A stretch of 64,000 bases of DNA from CAVZCC01 sp963773765 (lineage in GTDB: Bacteria > Actinomycetota > Acidimicrobiia > Acidimicrobiales > Microtrichaceae), in contig CAVZCC010000001.1 of NCBI GenBank assembly GCA_963773765.1, positions 434,001 through 498,000 of the forward strand, read 5' to 3'. The translations under genes were made by a program, and so were the position numbers. Positions 37,177 through 50,023 of the stretch are shown here, piece after piece. The notes under the pieces were generated by a model. The model saw nothing but the letters and a program-made list of their open reading frames with translations. It was not told the DNA's origin and searched no databases. Within the stretch, counting starts at the first letter, position 1. The number at the start of each line of letters is the position of its first letter.

Positions 37177-37872
37177 GTGCCCCTCCCGAGCAGCCCCGGC
37201 CGGGGGTCCCCCGACGTGCCCGACGGCACCGGCGGCACGCCGGGCCCCGGGAACGGGTCGGACCAGTACTTCAGCTCGCGGCCCACCGCGGCCTCCCGGC
37301 CGGCGTCGGTCCCGCTGGTCCTGCCGGACCTGAGCCTGACCCTGGCCACCGACCGCGGGGTGTTCTCCGCCGACCGGGTGGACCCCGGCACCAAGCTGCT
37401 GCTCCTGGAGCTGCCGCCCGCCGCCGAGTGGCCGCCGGGGCCGGTGGTGGACGTGGGGTGCGGGTACGGGCCCATCGCCTGCACCGTGGCCCGACGCGAC
37501 CCCGGCCGTGACGTGTGGGCGGTCGAGGTCAACGAACGGGCCCGGGAGCTGTGCCGGGCCAACGCGGCTGCGGCCGGGGTGGCGGTCACGGTGGCGGCAC
37601 CCGACGAGGTCCCCGACGCACTCAGGCCCGGCCTGGTCGTGTCGAACCCGCCCATCCGGATCGGCAAGGCGGCGCTGCACGACCTGCTGGCCTGCTGGCT
37701 GGACCGCCTGGCCGACGGGGGCGAGGCCTGGCTCGTGGTCCAGAAGCACCTGGGAGCCGACTCGCTGGCCGACTGGCTCCGCGGCAGGGGCTGGGCCGTG
37801 GAGCGCGCCCGGTCCCGGCAGGGGTACCGCCTGCTGCGCGTCCACCGCGCCGCTGTCACGACCGGGGGCTGA
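37177..37872 (+). CDS. RsmC-like class I methyltransferase
   Basis: 231 residues. The N-terminus holds DQYFSSRPTAASRP and LATDRGVFSADRVDPGTKLLL, as in the rRNA guanine-N2 methyltransferases. Motif I is VVDVGCGYGPIACTVAR, and VVSNPPIRIGKAALHDLL carries the NPP(F/I) catalytic motif of nucleic-acid N-methyltransferases. GTG 37177 follows TACCGT by seven bases; ATG 37150, nine codons earlier, is the alternative. Shorter than E. coli RsmC because only one methyltransferase domain is present. Confidence 0.87.
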   Translation: MPLPSSPGRGSPDVPDGTGGTPGPGNGSDQYFSSRPTAASRPASVPLVLPDLSLTLATDRGVFSADRVDPGTKLLLLELPPAAEWPPGPVVDVGCGYGPIACTVARRDPGRDVWAVEVNERARELCRANAAAAGVAVTVAAPDEVPDALRPGLVVSNPPIRIGKAALHDLLACWLDRLADGGEAWLVVQKHLGADSLADWLRGRGWAVERARSRQGYRLLRVHRAAVTTGG

Positions 37873-38017
37873 CGGTGGTGGGGGCTGGTGAAGGGCGCGT
37901 GACGAGCGAGGTGGCCCGGATGCCCCGCCACGGGACACACTGTGCGGGCGCAAGCACACCTCGGCCCTGCGGGACGGCCGGAGGACACGATGACCACCCG
38001 ACCCCCGGAGGAACTCC

Positions 38018-39283
38018 GTGACCGACACCGACGCCACCGTGACCACCGATCCCCGGGGCTCATCTTCATCACGCCGGAGGCGTTCGCGGACATGGAGCAG
38101 TGGCACGCCACCGCGGCCGAGCTCCGACGGGAGGCGCCGATCCTGCGGGTGGAGGCGGAGGGCTGGACCCCGTTCTGGGCCGTGACCCGCCACGCGGACG
38201 TGTTCGAGGTGTCACGGCGCAGTGACGTGTTCTGGAACACCGAGAAGTCCGCCCCCGGGCCGGAGGTCCAGTACGACATGATGCAGGCACTGGGGATCCA
38301 GCTCCCCCGGACCTTGGTCCACCTGCACGGCGACATCCACCAGAAGTACCGCAACGTGACCAACGACTGGTTCAAGCCCGCGGCGGTGCGCGGCCTGCAG
38401 CCCGCCATCGACGCCATCGCCGACGAGTACGCCGACAGGCTGCTGGAGCTGGACGGGACCTGCGACTTCGCGGCCGACCTGGCCGTGCCCTTCACCATCC
38501 GGGTCATCATGAGCATCTTCGGGGTCCCGCCGAGCGACGAGCGGCTCATGCTGGAGCTCACCCAGGGCCTCTTCGGTGCGGCGGATCCCGAGTACCTCGG
38601 CGACTTCTCGGACCCGTTGGCGTCCGTGACCAACTCCATCAACACCTTCGAGGCCTACTTCGACGACCTCACCGCCCAGCGCCGGGCCCACCCGACCGAC
38701 GACGTGGCCACGGTCATCGCCAACGGCACGGTGGACGGCGAGCCCCTGGGTGAGCTGGAGCGGCTCTGGTACTACATCATCGTGGCCACCGCCGGGCACG
38801 ACACCACGTCCTTCGCCCTCTCCGGCGGCATGGAGCAGCTGCTCCGCCACCAGGACCAGCTCCGGGACCTGCAGGCCGACCCAGACCTGGCCGCCAACGC
38901 CGCGGAGGAGATGATCCGCTGGACCAGCCCCGTGCGCAGCTTCTTCCGTTGGGCCCAGGAGGACGTGGACCTGGGGGACCAGCGGATCGCCAAGGGCGAC
39001 GTCGTGCTGACCGTCGTACCCGTCGGCCAACCGGGACGAGGAGGTCTTCGAGGACCCCATGGCCTTCGACATCCGCCGGCCCGACGCCGACAAGCTCCTC
39101 TCCTTCGGCCTGGGCATGCACTACTGCCTGGGGTCCCAGGTGGCCCGCCGTGAGGTGCGCACCCTGCTGACGAAGGTGCTGGAGCGGGTCGACACCATCG
39201 AGCTGGACGGCGAGCCGCAGTGGACCGGCGCCCACTTCGTGAGCGGCGTCAAGCACCTGCCGGTCCGGTACACGCTGCGCTAG
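38018..39283 (+). CDS. Cytochrome P450 (two frameshifts)
   Basis: Heme monooxygenase of about 422 residues. I-helix AGHDTTSF (about 259), ExxR in EEMIRW (about 297), and the heme loop FGLGMHYCLGSQ with Cys near residue 370. GTG 38018 has GGAGGAACTCC upstream and reads MTDTDATVTTDPRG; a missing C in the run at 38051-38060 moves the frame to LIFITPEAFADMEQW, and an extra base at about 39021 moves it back (LTVVP then SANRDEEVFEDP). No ferredoxin gene is adjacent, and the substrate is unknown. It is convergent with priA, 18 bases away. Confidence 0.92.
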
Positions 39284-39301
39284 GCACCCGGCAGCCCTCC
39301 G

Positions 39302-41083
39302 TCAGCGGATGCGGGCCGGGTCCACCCACAGCCGGAGCCGGCCCGGGGGACGGTCGACGGTCGCCAGGTGGTCCAGCAGGACCGACGGTTCGTCGGAGCG
39401 GAGCAGCCACCGGCCGTCGTCGGGACCCTGGACCTCCACCCCCAGCGGGTTGCCCACCCGCTCCACGTACGCGCCGGCCGCCTCGCCGCCCACCACCGCG
39501 ATCGTGGCCGCGGGCGGGAACCCGAGCAGGCGCCGCCGCCCCGCCTCCACCGCGGCCACGCGGTCCCCGTCGGCGTGGAGCGCGGCCTGGACCACCTCGT
39601 GGTCCGGTCGGCGCGTCTGGACCAGCACCCGCCCGCCCCGGGAGCGGCCGCCGACCAGGCGCGAGGCGAGCACCAGGAGGTGCAACGCCTCCTCCGAGGC
39701 CCGGTAGCGGGGGGCCAGGAGCTCCTGGTCCAGGTCCAGGAAGGCCACCAGGCCGGCGTCGGGCACACGGTGCAGGACGGCCTCGGTGCCGATCAGGATC
39801 CGGGCCCGCTCCGCGTCGGCCGACGTGAGGTCCTCGGTGGCCGCCGGAGCGGCCCGGTTCCCACCGGCGGTGACGGCCCGCACCGGCTCCATGGCCAGGG
39901 CCTCCAGTTCCTCCCGGGCCCGGGTGACCCCCGCCCGCAGGACCGACAACGCCATCGACCCGCACTCCATGCAGATGGACGGCCGGTGGGTGCCGCACCG
40001 GCCGCAGGCCAGATCCAGTGCGTCGGTCAGGTGGACGGCGGCCCCGCAGGCCTCGCACTCGGCCAGCGTCCCGCACGACCGACAGGCCAGGAGGCGGGCC
40101 CGCCCCGTGCGGTTGAGCACGCAGACCACCCGGTCACCGGCCCGAGCCGTCTCCCGCACCGCGTCGACCAGGGCGCTGGAGTACAGGCCGGTGCGGCCCA
40201 CGTCCTCCTGGCGGCGGTCGGCCACCACGAGCGGCGCCCACCCCGCCCGCATGGCGGCCCGGCCGGGCGACACCACGGGGCCACGGGCGGCCGAGCGGGC
40301 CTCGAGCGACGGGCACGGCGACACCAGCAGGCAGGGCACGCCGGCCCGGCGGGCCCGTTCCACCGCCACCTCGCGGGCGTGCCAGGTGGGCGAGGACTCG
40401 TTCTGGAGGCCTTCGTCGTGCTCGTCCCACACCACCACCGCGGCCAGCGCGGGCAGCGGGGCGAACACCGCACCCCGACCCCCGACCACCGTGGCCCCCG
40501 CCGCGGCCGCGGCGAAGTCCGACGGCCAGCGGGCCACCGACGCCCCGGCCCGGCGCAGGCCCCGGGCGACCAGGTCCACGCCCACGACCGAGGGGTGCAC
40601 CACCAGCACCTGGCCCAGGCGCGCGGCGGCGATGGCCACGGCCACCGCGTCCGCCGTCGGCGGCACCTCCACGACATGCGCTCCTGGCCCCAGGGCCAAC
40701 GCCTCCGCGGCCAGGACGTCGGCGTCGCCACCGGTGGCGGCCCGGACCCTCACCGACGGCAGCGACCCCACCGCGCGGTCGGGCGAGCCCAACCGGAGCA
40801 TGGTGGGGAGCCGGCCGGCCCACCGCCAGGCGGCCCACCGACACAGCTCGATCACGTCCGCATCGGGACCGATGCCCGACACCCGGGCGATGGGCGCCAG
40901 CTTCACCCCGGGCGGCGGCGTGGAGTCGTCGTCCACCACCCACCCCGCCACCCGACGGCCGTGCAACGGGATGCGGACCATGGCCCCGACGCGCACCCGG
41001 TCCCCGAGGGCGTCGGGGACCGAGTAGTCGAAGGCGCGGTCGATGGCGGGGACGTCGGGCAGGACCCTGGCGACCCGGCCCAC
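39302..41083 (-). CDS. priA: Primosomal protein N' (PriA), ATPase-degenerate actinobacterial form
   Basis: Replication restart protein. The 3'-DNA binding domain (RAFDYSVPDALGDRVRVGAMVRIPLHGRRVAGWVVD) and the zinc region (CRSCGTLAECEACGAAVHL, CGRCG, ICMECGS) are present, and RILIGTEAVLHRVPDAGLVAFLDLDQELL follows. Where a Walker A GxxGKT is expected the sequence is GPGAHVVEVPPTADAVAV, and the DExH box reads VWDEHDEGL. Loss of Walker A is known for actinobacterial PriA. About 593 residues from GTG 41083. A CTG overlapping the metK stop (CTGA, 41090-41092) is an alternative start three codons upstream. Confidence 0.9.
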   Translation of the reverse strand: MGRVARVLPDVPAIDRAFDYSVPDALGDRVRVGAMVRIPLHGRRVAGWVVDDDSTPPPGVKLAPIARVSGIGPDADVIELCRWAAWRWAGRLPTMLRLGSPDRAVGSLPSVRVRAATGGDADVLAAEALALGPGAHVVEVPPTADAVAVAIAAARLGQVLVVHPSVVGVDLVARGLRRAGASVARWPSDFAAAAAGATVVGGRGAVFAPLPALAAVVVWDEHDEGLQNESSPTWHAREVAVERARRAGVPCLLVSPCPSLEARSAARGPVVSPGRAAMRAGWAPLVVADRRQEDVGRTGLYSSALVDAVRETARAGDRVVCVLNRTGRARLLACRSCGTLAECEACGAAVHLTDALDLACGRCGTHRPSICMECGSMALSVLRAGVTRAREELEALAMEPVRAVTAGGNRAAPAATEDLTSADAERARILIGTEAVLHRVPDAGLVAFLDLDQELLAPRYRASEEALHLLVLASRLVGGRSRGGRVLVQTRRPDHEVVQAALHADGDRVAAVEAGRRRLLGFPPAATIAVVGGEAAGAYVERVGNPLGVEVQGPDDGRWLLRSDEPSVLLDHLATVDRPPGRLRLWVDPARIR

Positions 41084-41088
41084 CCCGG

Positions 41089-42285
41089 TCAGAGGCCGAG
41101 TTGTGACGTGAGCGCGTCGACCCGGTCGGTGCGCTCCCAGGTGAAGCCGTCGCCGGTCCGCCCGAAGTGGCCGTAGGCCGCGGTCTCCCGGAACACGGGG
41201 CGGCGGAGCTCCAGGTCCCGCACGATGGCGGCCGGGCGCAGGTCGAACACCTCCCGCACGGCGGCATCGAGCTTGGCCGGGTCCACGGTGTTGGTGCCGA
41301 AGGTCTCCACCAGGATGGACACGGGGTGCGCCACGCCGATGGCGTACGCCACCTGGACCTCGCAGCGGGTGGCGGCACCGGCGGCGACCACGTTCTTGGC
41401 CACCCAGCGGGCGGCGTACGCGGCGGACCGGTCGACCTTGGACGGATCCTTGCCGGAGAATGCGCCACCGCCGTGGCGGGCGGCGCCGCCGTAGGTGTCC
41501 ACGATGATCTTGCGTCCGGTGAGGCCGGCGTCGCCGACGGGGCCGCCGATGACGAACCGGCCGGTCGGGTTGACGAACACCTCGAAGTCGTCGTCCGCGA
41601 ACTGGGCAGGGATGACGGGCCGGATCACGTGCTCGATGAGGTCGGGGCGGATCTCGGTGTCCCGGTCCACGCCGTCGTTGTGCTGGGTGGACACGAGCAC
41701 CGTCTTGAGTGCGACGGGCTTCCCGTCGGAGTACTCGAAGGTGACCTGGGTCTTGGCGTCCGGCCGGAGGTAGGGCACGGTGCCGGCCTTGCGGACCTCG
41801 GCCAGGCGCTCCGCCATGCGGTGCGCGAGGTGGATGGGCAGCGGCATGAGGACGTCGGTCTCGTCGCAGGCGTAGCCGAACATCATCCCCTGGTCGCCCG
41901 CGCCCTGCTTGTCCAGCTGGTCCTCCTCCCCGGCGGAGCCGGAGCGGACCTCCTCGGAGTCGTCCACGCCCTGGGCGATGTCCGGCGACTGCTCGTCGAT
42001 GGCGACCATCACACCGCAGGTGTGGCCGTCGTAGCCGAAGCTCTCCCGGTCGTAGCCGATGTCGCAGATGGTCTGGCGTGCGATCGACGGGATGTCGACG
42101 TAGGCCGAGGTGGTGATCTCCCCCGCCACGATGCACAACCCGGTGGTCACCATGGTCTCGCACGCCACTCGGGCCTCGGAGTCCTGGGCCAGGATGGCGT
42201 CCAGGATGGAGTCCGAGATCTGGTCCGCCATCTTGTCCGGATGTCCCTCGGTCACCGATTCCGAGGTGAACGTCCACTTGCTCAT
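41089..42285 (-). CDS. metK: S-adenosylmethionine synthetase
   Basis: Makes SAM from ATP and methionine. TSESVTEGHPDKMADQISDSILDA, GDQGMMFGYACDETDVLMPLPIHLAHR and GGGAFSGKDPSKVDRSAAYAARW are the three signature blocks. 398 residues. ATG 42285 lies one base after the coaBC stop. No SAM riboswitch is evident; expression probably comes from the upstream operon. Confidence 0.98.
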   Translation of the reverse strand: MSKWTFTSESVTEGHPDKMADQISDSILDAILAQDSEARVACETMVTTGLCIVAGEITTSAYVDIPSIARQTICDIGYDRESFGYDGHTCGVMVAIDEQSPDIAQGVDDSEEVRSGSAGEEDQLDKQGAGDQGMMFGYACDETDVLMPLPIHLAHRMAERLAEVRKAGTVPYLRPDAKTQVTFEYSDGKPVALKTVLVSTQHNDGVDRDTEIRPDLIEHVIRPVIPAQFADDDFEVFVNPTGRFVIGGPVGDAGLTGRKIIVDTYGGAARHGGGAFSGKDPSKVDRSAAYAARWVAKNVVAAGAATRCEVQVAYAIGVAHPVSILVETFGTNTVDPAKLDAAVREVFDLRPAAIVRDLELRRPVFRETAAYGHFGRTGDGFTWERTDRVDALTSQLGL

Positions 42286-42286
42286 G

Positions 42287-43531
42287 TCATCTCCCTGGTT
42301 GGGTGTTGCCCGCCGACCGAACGGCGATCACGGCGTCGAACACCGCGCGCGCCACCGACCGCTTGTCGGTGAGTGGCACATGATGTTGGTCGCCATTGGG
42401 GAACAAGATCAAGACCTCGTTGGTCTCGTGCTCGAAGCCGACCCCCTCGGCGGCCACATCGTTGGCCACCAGCAGGTCTGCGTCCTTGGCCGCCAGCTTG
42501 GCCGCGGCGTTGGGGGCGACGTCCGCCGTCTCCGCCGCGAAGCCCACCACGGTCTGGCCCGGCGCCTTGGACCGGCCCAGCTCCGACAGGATGTCCACGG
42601 TGGGGCGCAGCTCCACCACGGGGACACCGTCGGCCTTCTTCAGCTTGTGCGGGGCGACCGTGACCGGGGTGAAGTCCGCCACCGCAGCGGCCATGACGAC
42701 CACGTCGGCGCCGGCGGCCCGGTCCATGACCGCCCCGTGCATCTGGGCCGCGGTCTCCACCGCCACCCGGTCGACCCCTGGGGGGACCGGCAGCGCGGTC
42801 GTGGTCACCAACGTGACCCGGGCCCCGCGGCCGTGGGCCTCCTCGGCCAGGGCGTGGCCCTGTTTGCCCGAGGACCGGTTGCCCAGGAACCGGACGGGGT
42901 CCAGGGGCTCCCGGGTGCCGCCCGCCGTGACCAGCACGTGCAGGCCGTCCAGGTCGCCCGGGACCGACCCGGCTGCCGGGCCCCCGGCAGTGTCGAGGAC
43001 GGCCTCGGCCGCGGCGACGATGGCGGCCGGGTCGGCCAGCCGGCCGGCACCGACGTCGCCACCGGCCAGGCGCCCTGCCTCCGGGTCCACCACGTGGACG
43101 CCACGGGCCCGCAGCAGGGCCAGGTTGTCCTGCACGGCCGGGTGCTCCCACATCTCGGTGTGCATGGCGGGACAGACCACCACGGGGGCCCTGGTGGCGA
43201 TCAGGACGTTGGTGAGCAGGTCGTGTGAGTAGCCCGCCGCGTAGGCCGACAGCAGCCGGGCGGTGGCGGGGGCCACCAGCACCAGGTCGGCGGTCTGGCC
43301 CAGGGTGGTGTGGGGGATGGGGTCGTCGTCGTCCCACAGGGACCGACGGACCGGTTCCGAGGCCAGGGCGGAGAACGTGACCTCGCCCACGAAGCGGGTG
43401 GCGCCGTCGGTCATCACCGGAACGACGTGGGCACCGGCATCCACCAACCGGCGGCACACCTCCACCGCCTTGTAGGCGGCGATGCCGCCACACACTCCGA
43501 GCACGACCCTCCGGCCGGCGAGGGCCGACAT
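42287..43531 (-). CDS. coaBC: Phosphopantothenoylcysteine synthetase/decarboxylase
   Basis: Two CoA steps in one protein. The N-terminal flavin decarboxylase half has VLGVCGGIAAYKAVEVCRRL, PHTTLGQTADLVLVAPATA and VVCPAMHTEMWEHPAV; the C-terminal ligase half has VLVTAGGTREPLDPVRFLGNRSSGKQGHALAEEA and the VADFTP-LKK block. About 414 residues from ATG 43531; the frame extends upstream into rpoZ as shadow. Confidence 0.97.
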   Translation of the reverse strand: MSALAGRRVVLGVCGGIAAYKAVEVCRRLVDAGAHVVPVMTDGATRFVGEVTFSALASEPVRRSLWDDDDPIPHTTLGQTADLVLVAPATARLLSAYAAGYSHDLLTNVLIATRAPVVVCPAMHTEMWEHPAVQDNLALLRARGVHVVDPEAGRLAGGDVGAGRLADPAAIVAAAEAVLDTAGGPAAGSVPGDLDGLHVLVTAGGTREPLDPVRFLGNRSSGKQGHALAEEAHGRGARVTLVTTTALPVPPGVDRVAVETAAQMHGAVMDRAAGADVVVMAAAVADFTPVTVAPHKLKKADGVPVVELRPTVDILSELGRSKAPGQTVVGFAAETADVAPNAAAKLAAKDADLLVANDVAAEGVGFEHETNEVLILFPNGDQHHVPLTDKRSVARAVFDAVIAVRSAGNTQPGR

Positions 43532-43544
43532 GGTGTGCGGCCGA

Positions 43545-43889
43545 TCAGCCCTGGCCGTCGGCGGGCGGTCCGCCCTCGACATCGACCTCGACGTCGATCT
43601 CCGCCACCTCGGCCACCACCGCTTCCGGAATGGGCCGGCCGGTGGCGCCGCCGACACCCTCGATCTTGTCCGCCTCGATCTCCTCGAAGGAGATGGACAG
43701 CGGCTTGCGGGCCGTGGAGGTCACCTGGGGCGGGACCACGGTGCCCAGGGCGTCTCCCAGCTGGTTGTAGTAGGTGTTGATCTGCCGGGCACGCCGGGCG
43801 GCCACGGTGACCAGGGAGAACTTGGACCCGCACTTGTCGAGGAGGTCCTCGACCGGGGGCTGCATCATGGTGTCGAAACGCTCGGCCAT
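43545..43889 (-). CDS. rpoZ: RNA polymerase omega subunit
   Basis: Assembly factor of RNA polymerase. MMQPPVEDLLDKCGSKFSLVTVAARRARQINTYYN is the conserved omega core. At 114 residues it is longer than E. coli omega owing to an acidic C-terminal tail (VAEVAEIDVEVDVEGGPP). The 154-base gap to gmk upstream contains no gene I can support. Confidence 0.95.
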   Translation of the reverse strand: MAERFDTMMQPPVEDLLDKCGSKFSLVTVAARRARQINTYYNQLGDALGTVVPPQVTSTARKPLSISFEEIEADKIEGVGGATGRPIPEAVVAEVAEIDVEVDVEGGPPADGQG

Positions 43890-44043
43890 TCAGGCTCCGT
43901 GGTAGGTGCGGGCAACGGGGGCACCCGGCGGGCCGCAGCCGTCCGGGTGGGCGCCGACCTCAAGGAGGTCGGCCCGACATGCTACCAGCCCCCGGCCCGG
44001 CCCGGCCGCATCCGGGCCGGGTGGGGAACCACCTGAACCTGGT

Positions 44044-44631
44044 TCAGCCAGGGCCGGCGTCGGCCCGGGCGTGGCGGAGCAGTTCCTGCAGCTCCGAGGC
44101 GGCACGGTCCAGGTCGTCGTTCACCAGGTGCACGAACGGGAGCCCCCGGGCCGTGGCCACCTCCTCGTCGGCCTTGGCCAGCCGCTGCGCGATCCGGGCC
44201 TCGTCGTCCCCGCGGCCGCGGAGCCGCTCCTCCTGGACGGACCGGTCCGGGGCGTCGACGAAGACCAGGAGGGCCTCCGGGTACAGCTCCTTGATCCGGG
44301 CCGCGCCGTGCACGTCGATCTCGAACAGGACGTCGCTGCCGACCGGGGGCGTGGGAACCGGGGAGCCCTGCCGGTAGTCCAGGAAGTCGACCCACTCCAG
44401 GAACCCGTCGGCGCTGATGTGGTCCTGGAAGGCCGTGGGGGTCACGAAGTGGTAGGCGTCGGGCGACTCCCCCGGCCGGGGCGACCGGGTGGTCCACGAG
44501 CGGCTGAGCCAGAGTGCGGGGTCCCGCCGGAGCAGTTCCGCCACCAGTGTCCCCTTGCCCACACCACCGGGACCGGAGACCACCAGGACGACGGTTCCCG
44601 CCGGGAGGGCCGGCCCACGGGCCGGCCTCAC
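44044..44631 (-). CDS. gmk: Guanylate kinase
   Basis: Phosphorylates GMP. VVSGPGGVGKGTLVAELL is the P-loop, SRSWTTRSPRPGE the GMP-binding motif, and DVLFEIDVHGAARI the following strand. 195 residues. Overlaps mihF by four bases. Confidence 0.96.
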   Translation of the reverse strand: MRPARGPALPAGTVVLVVSGPGGVGKGTLVAELLRRDPALWLSRSWTTRSPRPGESPDAYHFVTPTAFQDHISADGFLEWVDFLDYRQGSPVPTPPVGSDVLFEIDVHGAARIKELYPEALLVFVDAPDRSVQEERLRGRGDDEARIAQRLAKADEEVATARGLPFVHLVNDDLDRAASELQELLRHARADAGPG

Positions 44632-44942
44632 CGGCGCTCCAGGGGGAACGTCGCGGTCAGGACGGACCGGACCTCCGGAGTCAGGTCCTCCAGCGCCGTG
44701 GCGGGGTCCAGGCCGAGATCGGCCAGACGCCGGCGGGTGTCCACCTTGCGGGCACCCGGCAGCGACTCCAGCGCGTACTGCACCGTCACCCCGGCAACCA
44801 GTTCACCAGGCTGTTCCAGCACGTCCGGCAGGTGGACCCGTCCCGAACCGAGGGCGTCGCGCAGGTCCGTCCGGGCCCGGCGGACCGATGCCGCCCAGTC
44901 CAGCGCGGCGCGCCGTTCGTGGTCCGCCTCCTCCGCCTCCAC
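44628..44942 (-). CDS. mihF: Actinobacterial integration host factor
   Basis: Small DNA-bending protein of 104 residues. It carries the helix-two-turn-helix region (LPDVLEQPGELVAGVTVQYALESLPGARKVDTRRRLADLG) of the mycobacterial IHF family and lies between pyrF and gmk, its standard position in actinobacteria. A basic N-terminal stretch precedes it. It is unrelated to the proteobacterial IHF heterodimer. Confidence 0.92.
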   Translation of the reverse strand: MEAEEADHERRAALDWAASVRRARTDLRDALGSGRVHLPDVLEQPGELVAGVTVQYALESLPGARKVDTRRRLADLGLDPATALEDLTPEVRSVLTATFPLERR

Positions 44943-44951
44943 GGCCGGCGG

Positions 44952-45671
44952 TCAGATGGCCGCGGCGACGGCCGCAGCCGCCACCATCGGGTCCTCGGCC
45001 TTGGTCACGGTTCGGCCGATGACCAGGAGGTCCGCGCCGTTGGCGACGGCCTCCTGGGGGCTGGCGGCCCGGGCCTGGTCGTGGCGGGGCCCGCCGGCCA
45101 GGCGGATGCCGGGCACCACCCGCTTGAGGCGAGGGGCCAGTTCACGGGCGGTCTGGAGGTCCTCCGCGGCCAGCACCAGCCCACCGCAGCCGCCCTCCAG
45201 GGCCAGCCGGACCCGGTTGGGCACGATGTGGGGCGGGGCCGAGTCGTCACTGGTCAGGACCGTCACCGCCAACGCCATGGGCGTCGGCAGCCCGGCCCGC
45301 TCGGCGCCGTCGGTCAGGCCCTCCACCCCGGCCCGCAGCATGTCCACACCGCCGGTGGCGTGCAGCGTGAGGTACTCCACCCCGAGGGCGCCGAGCACCC
45401 GGCAGGCCCGGTTGACCTGGGTGGGGATGTCGAACAGCTTCAGGTCCAGGAACACCTGGTACCCCATGTCCCGGAGCGCACCGATGGCGTCGGGGCCGGC
45501 CGCGCTGAACAGCTCCAGTCCCACCTTGGCCACCCCGAACCAGGGGCGGAGGCTCTGACCCAGGCGGATGGCCTCGACCAGGTCGTCCACGTCCAGCACC
45601 AGCGCCATGCGCCGGCGGACGTCGTCCGCCACCGTCCCGTCGATGCTCGCTGCGGCCCCGGCCTCAGCCAT
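44952..45671 (-). CDS. pyrF: Orotidine 5'-phosphate decarboxylase
   Basis: Last step of UMP synthesis. VFLDLKLFDIPTQVNRA is the catalytic DxKxxDIP motif, and the phosphate-binding end reads ADLLVIGRTVTKAEDP. 239 residues, so the shorter type 1 (E. coli/B. subtilis-like) enzyme, not the longer type common in mycobacteria. Overlaps pyrD by eight bases. Confidence 0.95.
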   Translation of the reverse strand: MAEAGAAASIDGTVADDVRRRMALVLDVDDLVEAIRLGQSLRPWFGVAKVGLELFSAAGPDAIGALRDMGYQVFLDLKLFDIPTQVNRACRVLGALGVEYLTLHATGGVDMLRAGVEGLTDGAERAGLPTPMALAVTVLTSDDSAPPHIVPNRVRLALEGGCGGLVLAAEDLQTARELAPRLKRVVPGIRLAGGPRHDQARAASPQEAVANGADLLVIGRTVTKAEDPMVAAAAVAAAI

Positions 45672-46604
45672 GCGCTCCTCCGATCAGTTCGCGTGCCCGC
45701 CGGACGCCGTGCCGACCGCACCATGTTTCCAGACCCTCGAGCACGGTGGCGACCGAACGCGGATCGGCGAAGGTGGCCGTTCCCACCTGGACCGCCGACG
45801 CTCCGGCCAACATCATCTCCACCGCGTCCTCTCCCGTGGCCACGCCACCGACCCCGACGATGGGCAGGTCGGGCAGCGCCGCGTGTACGTCATAGACCGT
45901 CCGGACCGCGACCGGGTGGATGGCGGGTCCCGAGACGCCACCTCCACCGCCGCCCAGCCGCGGCCGTCGGGTGCCGGGATCGATCGCCATCCCCAGCAGC
46001 GTGTTGATCAACGTGACGGCGTCCGCCCCCGCCCCGGCCACCGCCTCGGCCACCTCCACCACCCGGTCCGTGTTGGCGCTCAGCTTGGCCCACCGGGGCA
46101 GGCCGGCACCGGCACAGGCCCGGACCACCTCGGCCGCGGCGTCCGGGTCGTGGGCGAACAGGTGGGCCCCGCCGTCCAGGTTGGGACAGGACAGGTTGAC
46201 CTCCACCGCCACCACCCGGGGGTCACAGCCGGCCAGCGCCTCGGCGGCGCGGGCGTAGTCCTCCACGTGGCGCCCCCAGATGCTGGCCACCACGGTGGCC
46301 CCGGTGGCCAGCACCGCCGGCAGCTCCTGGCGGCGCCATGCCTCCACGCCCGGGCCCTGGAGGCCGACGCTGTTGATCATCCCCGAGGGCGTGGCGTGCA
46401 CCCGTGGTGCCGGGTTGCCGGGCCAGGGGTCGGCCGAGAGCGACTTGACCACCACCGCGCCCAGACGGCCGAGGTCGACGTAGGCCGACAGTTCGTCGCC
46501 GTGGCCCGCGGTGCCGGACGCGGTCATCACCGGGTTGGCCAGCCTGACCGGGCCGACCGACGTGGCCAGGTCCACCGGGATCCGGCCGTGGGAGCGGCGA
46601 CGGC

Positions 46605-46608
<4 letters not shown>
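45664..46608 (-). CDS. pyrD: Dihydroorotate dehydrogenase, class 1 (1B-like)
   Basis: Oxidises dihydroorotate to orotate with FMN. LANPVMTASGTAGHG, GMINSVGLQGPGVEAW, VEVNLSCPNLDGG (active-site Cys), INTLLGMAID and PIVGVGGVATGEDAVEMMLAGASAVQVGTA are class 1 signatures, close to type 1B. About 314 residues from GTG 46608, overlapping the carB stop. The pyrK electron-transfer subunit used by type 1B enzymes is not adjacent. Confidence 0.93.
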
Positions 46609-49982
<3,374 letters not shown>

Positions 49983-50023
49983 CAGTGACTCCTGGGAGGG
50001 GACGGGTGTGGGACGCTGGTCGG

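Noticed and set aside
39021..39022. Programmed frameshifting as explanation for the split genes
   Set aside because: The breaks differ in sequence and position, lie in unrelated genes, and lack slippery heptamers with downstream structures; indel errors are simpler.
42286..42300. SAM riboswitch before metK
   Set aside because: metK starts one base after coaBC; there is no leader.
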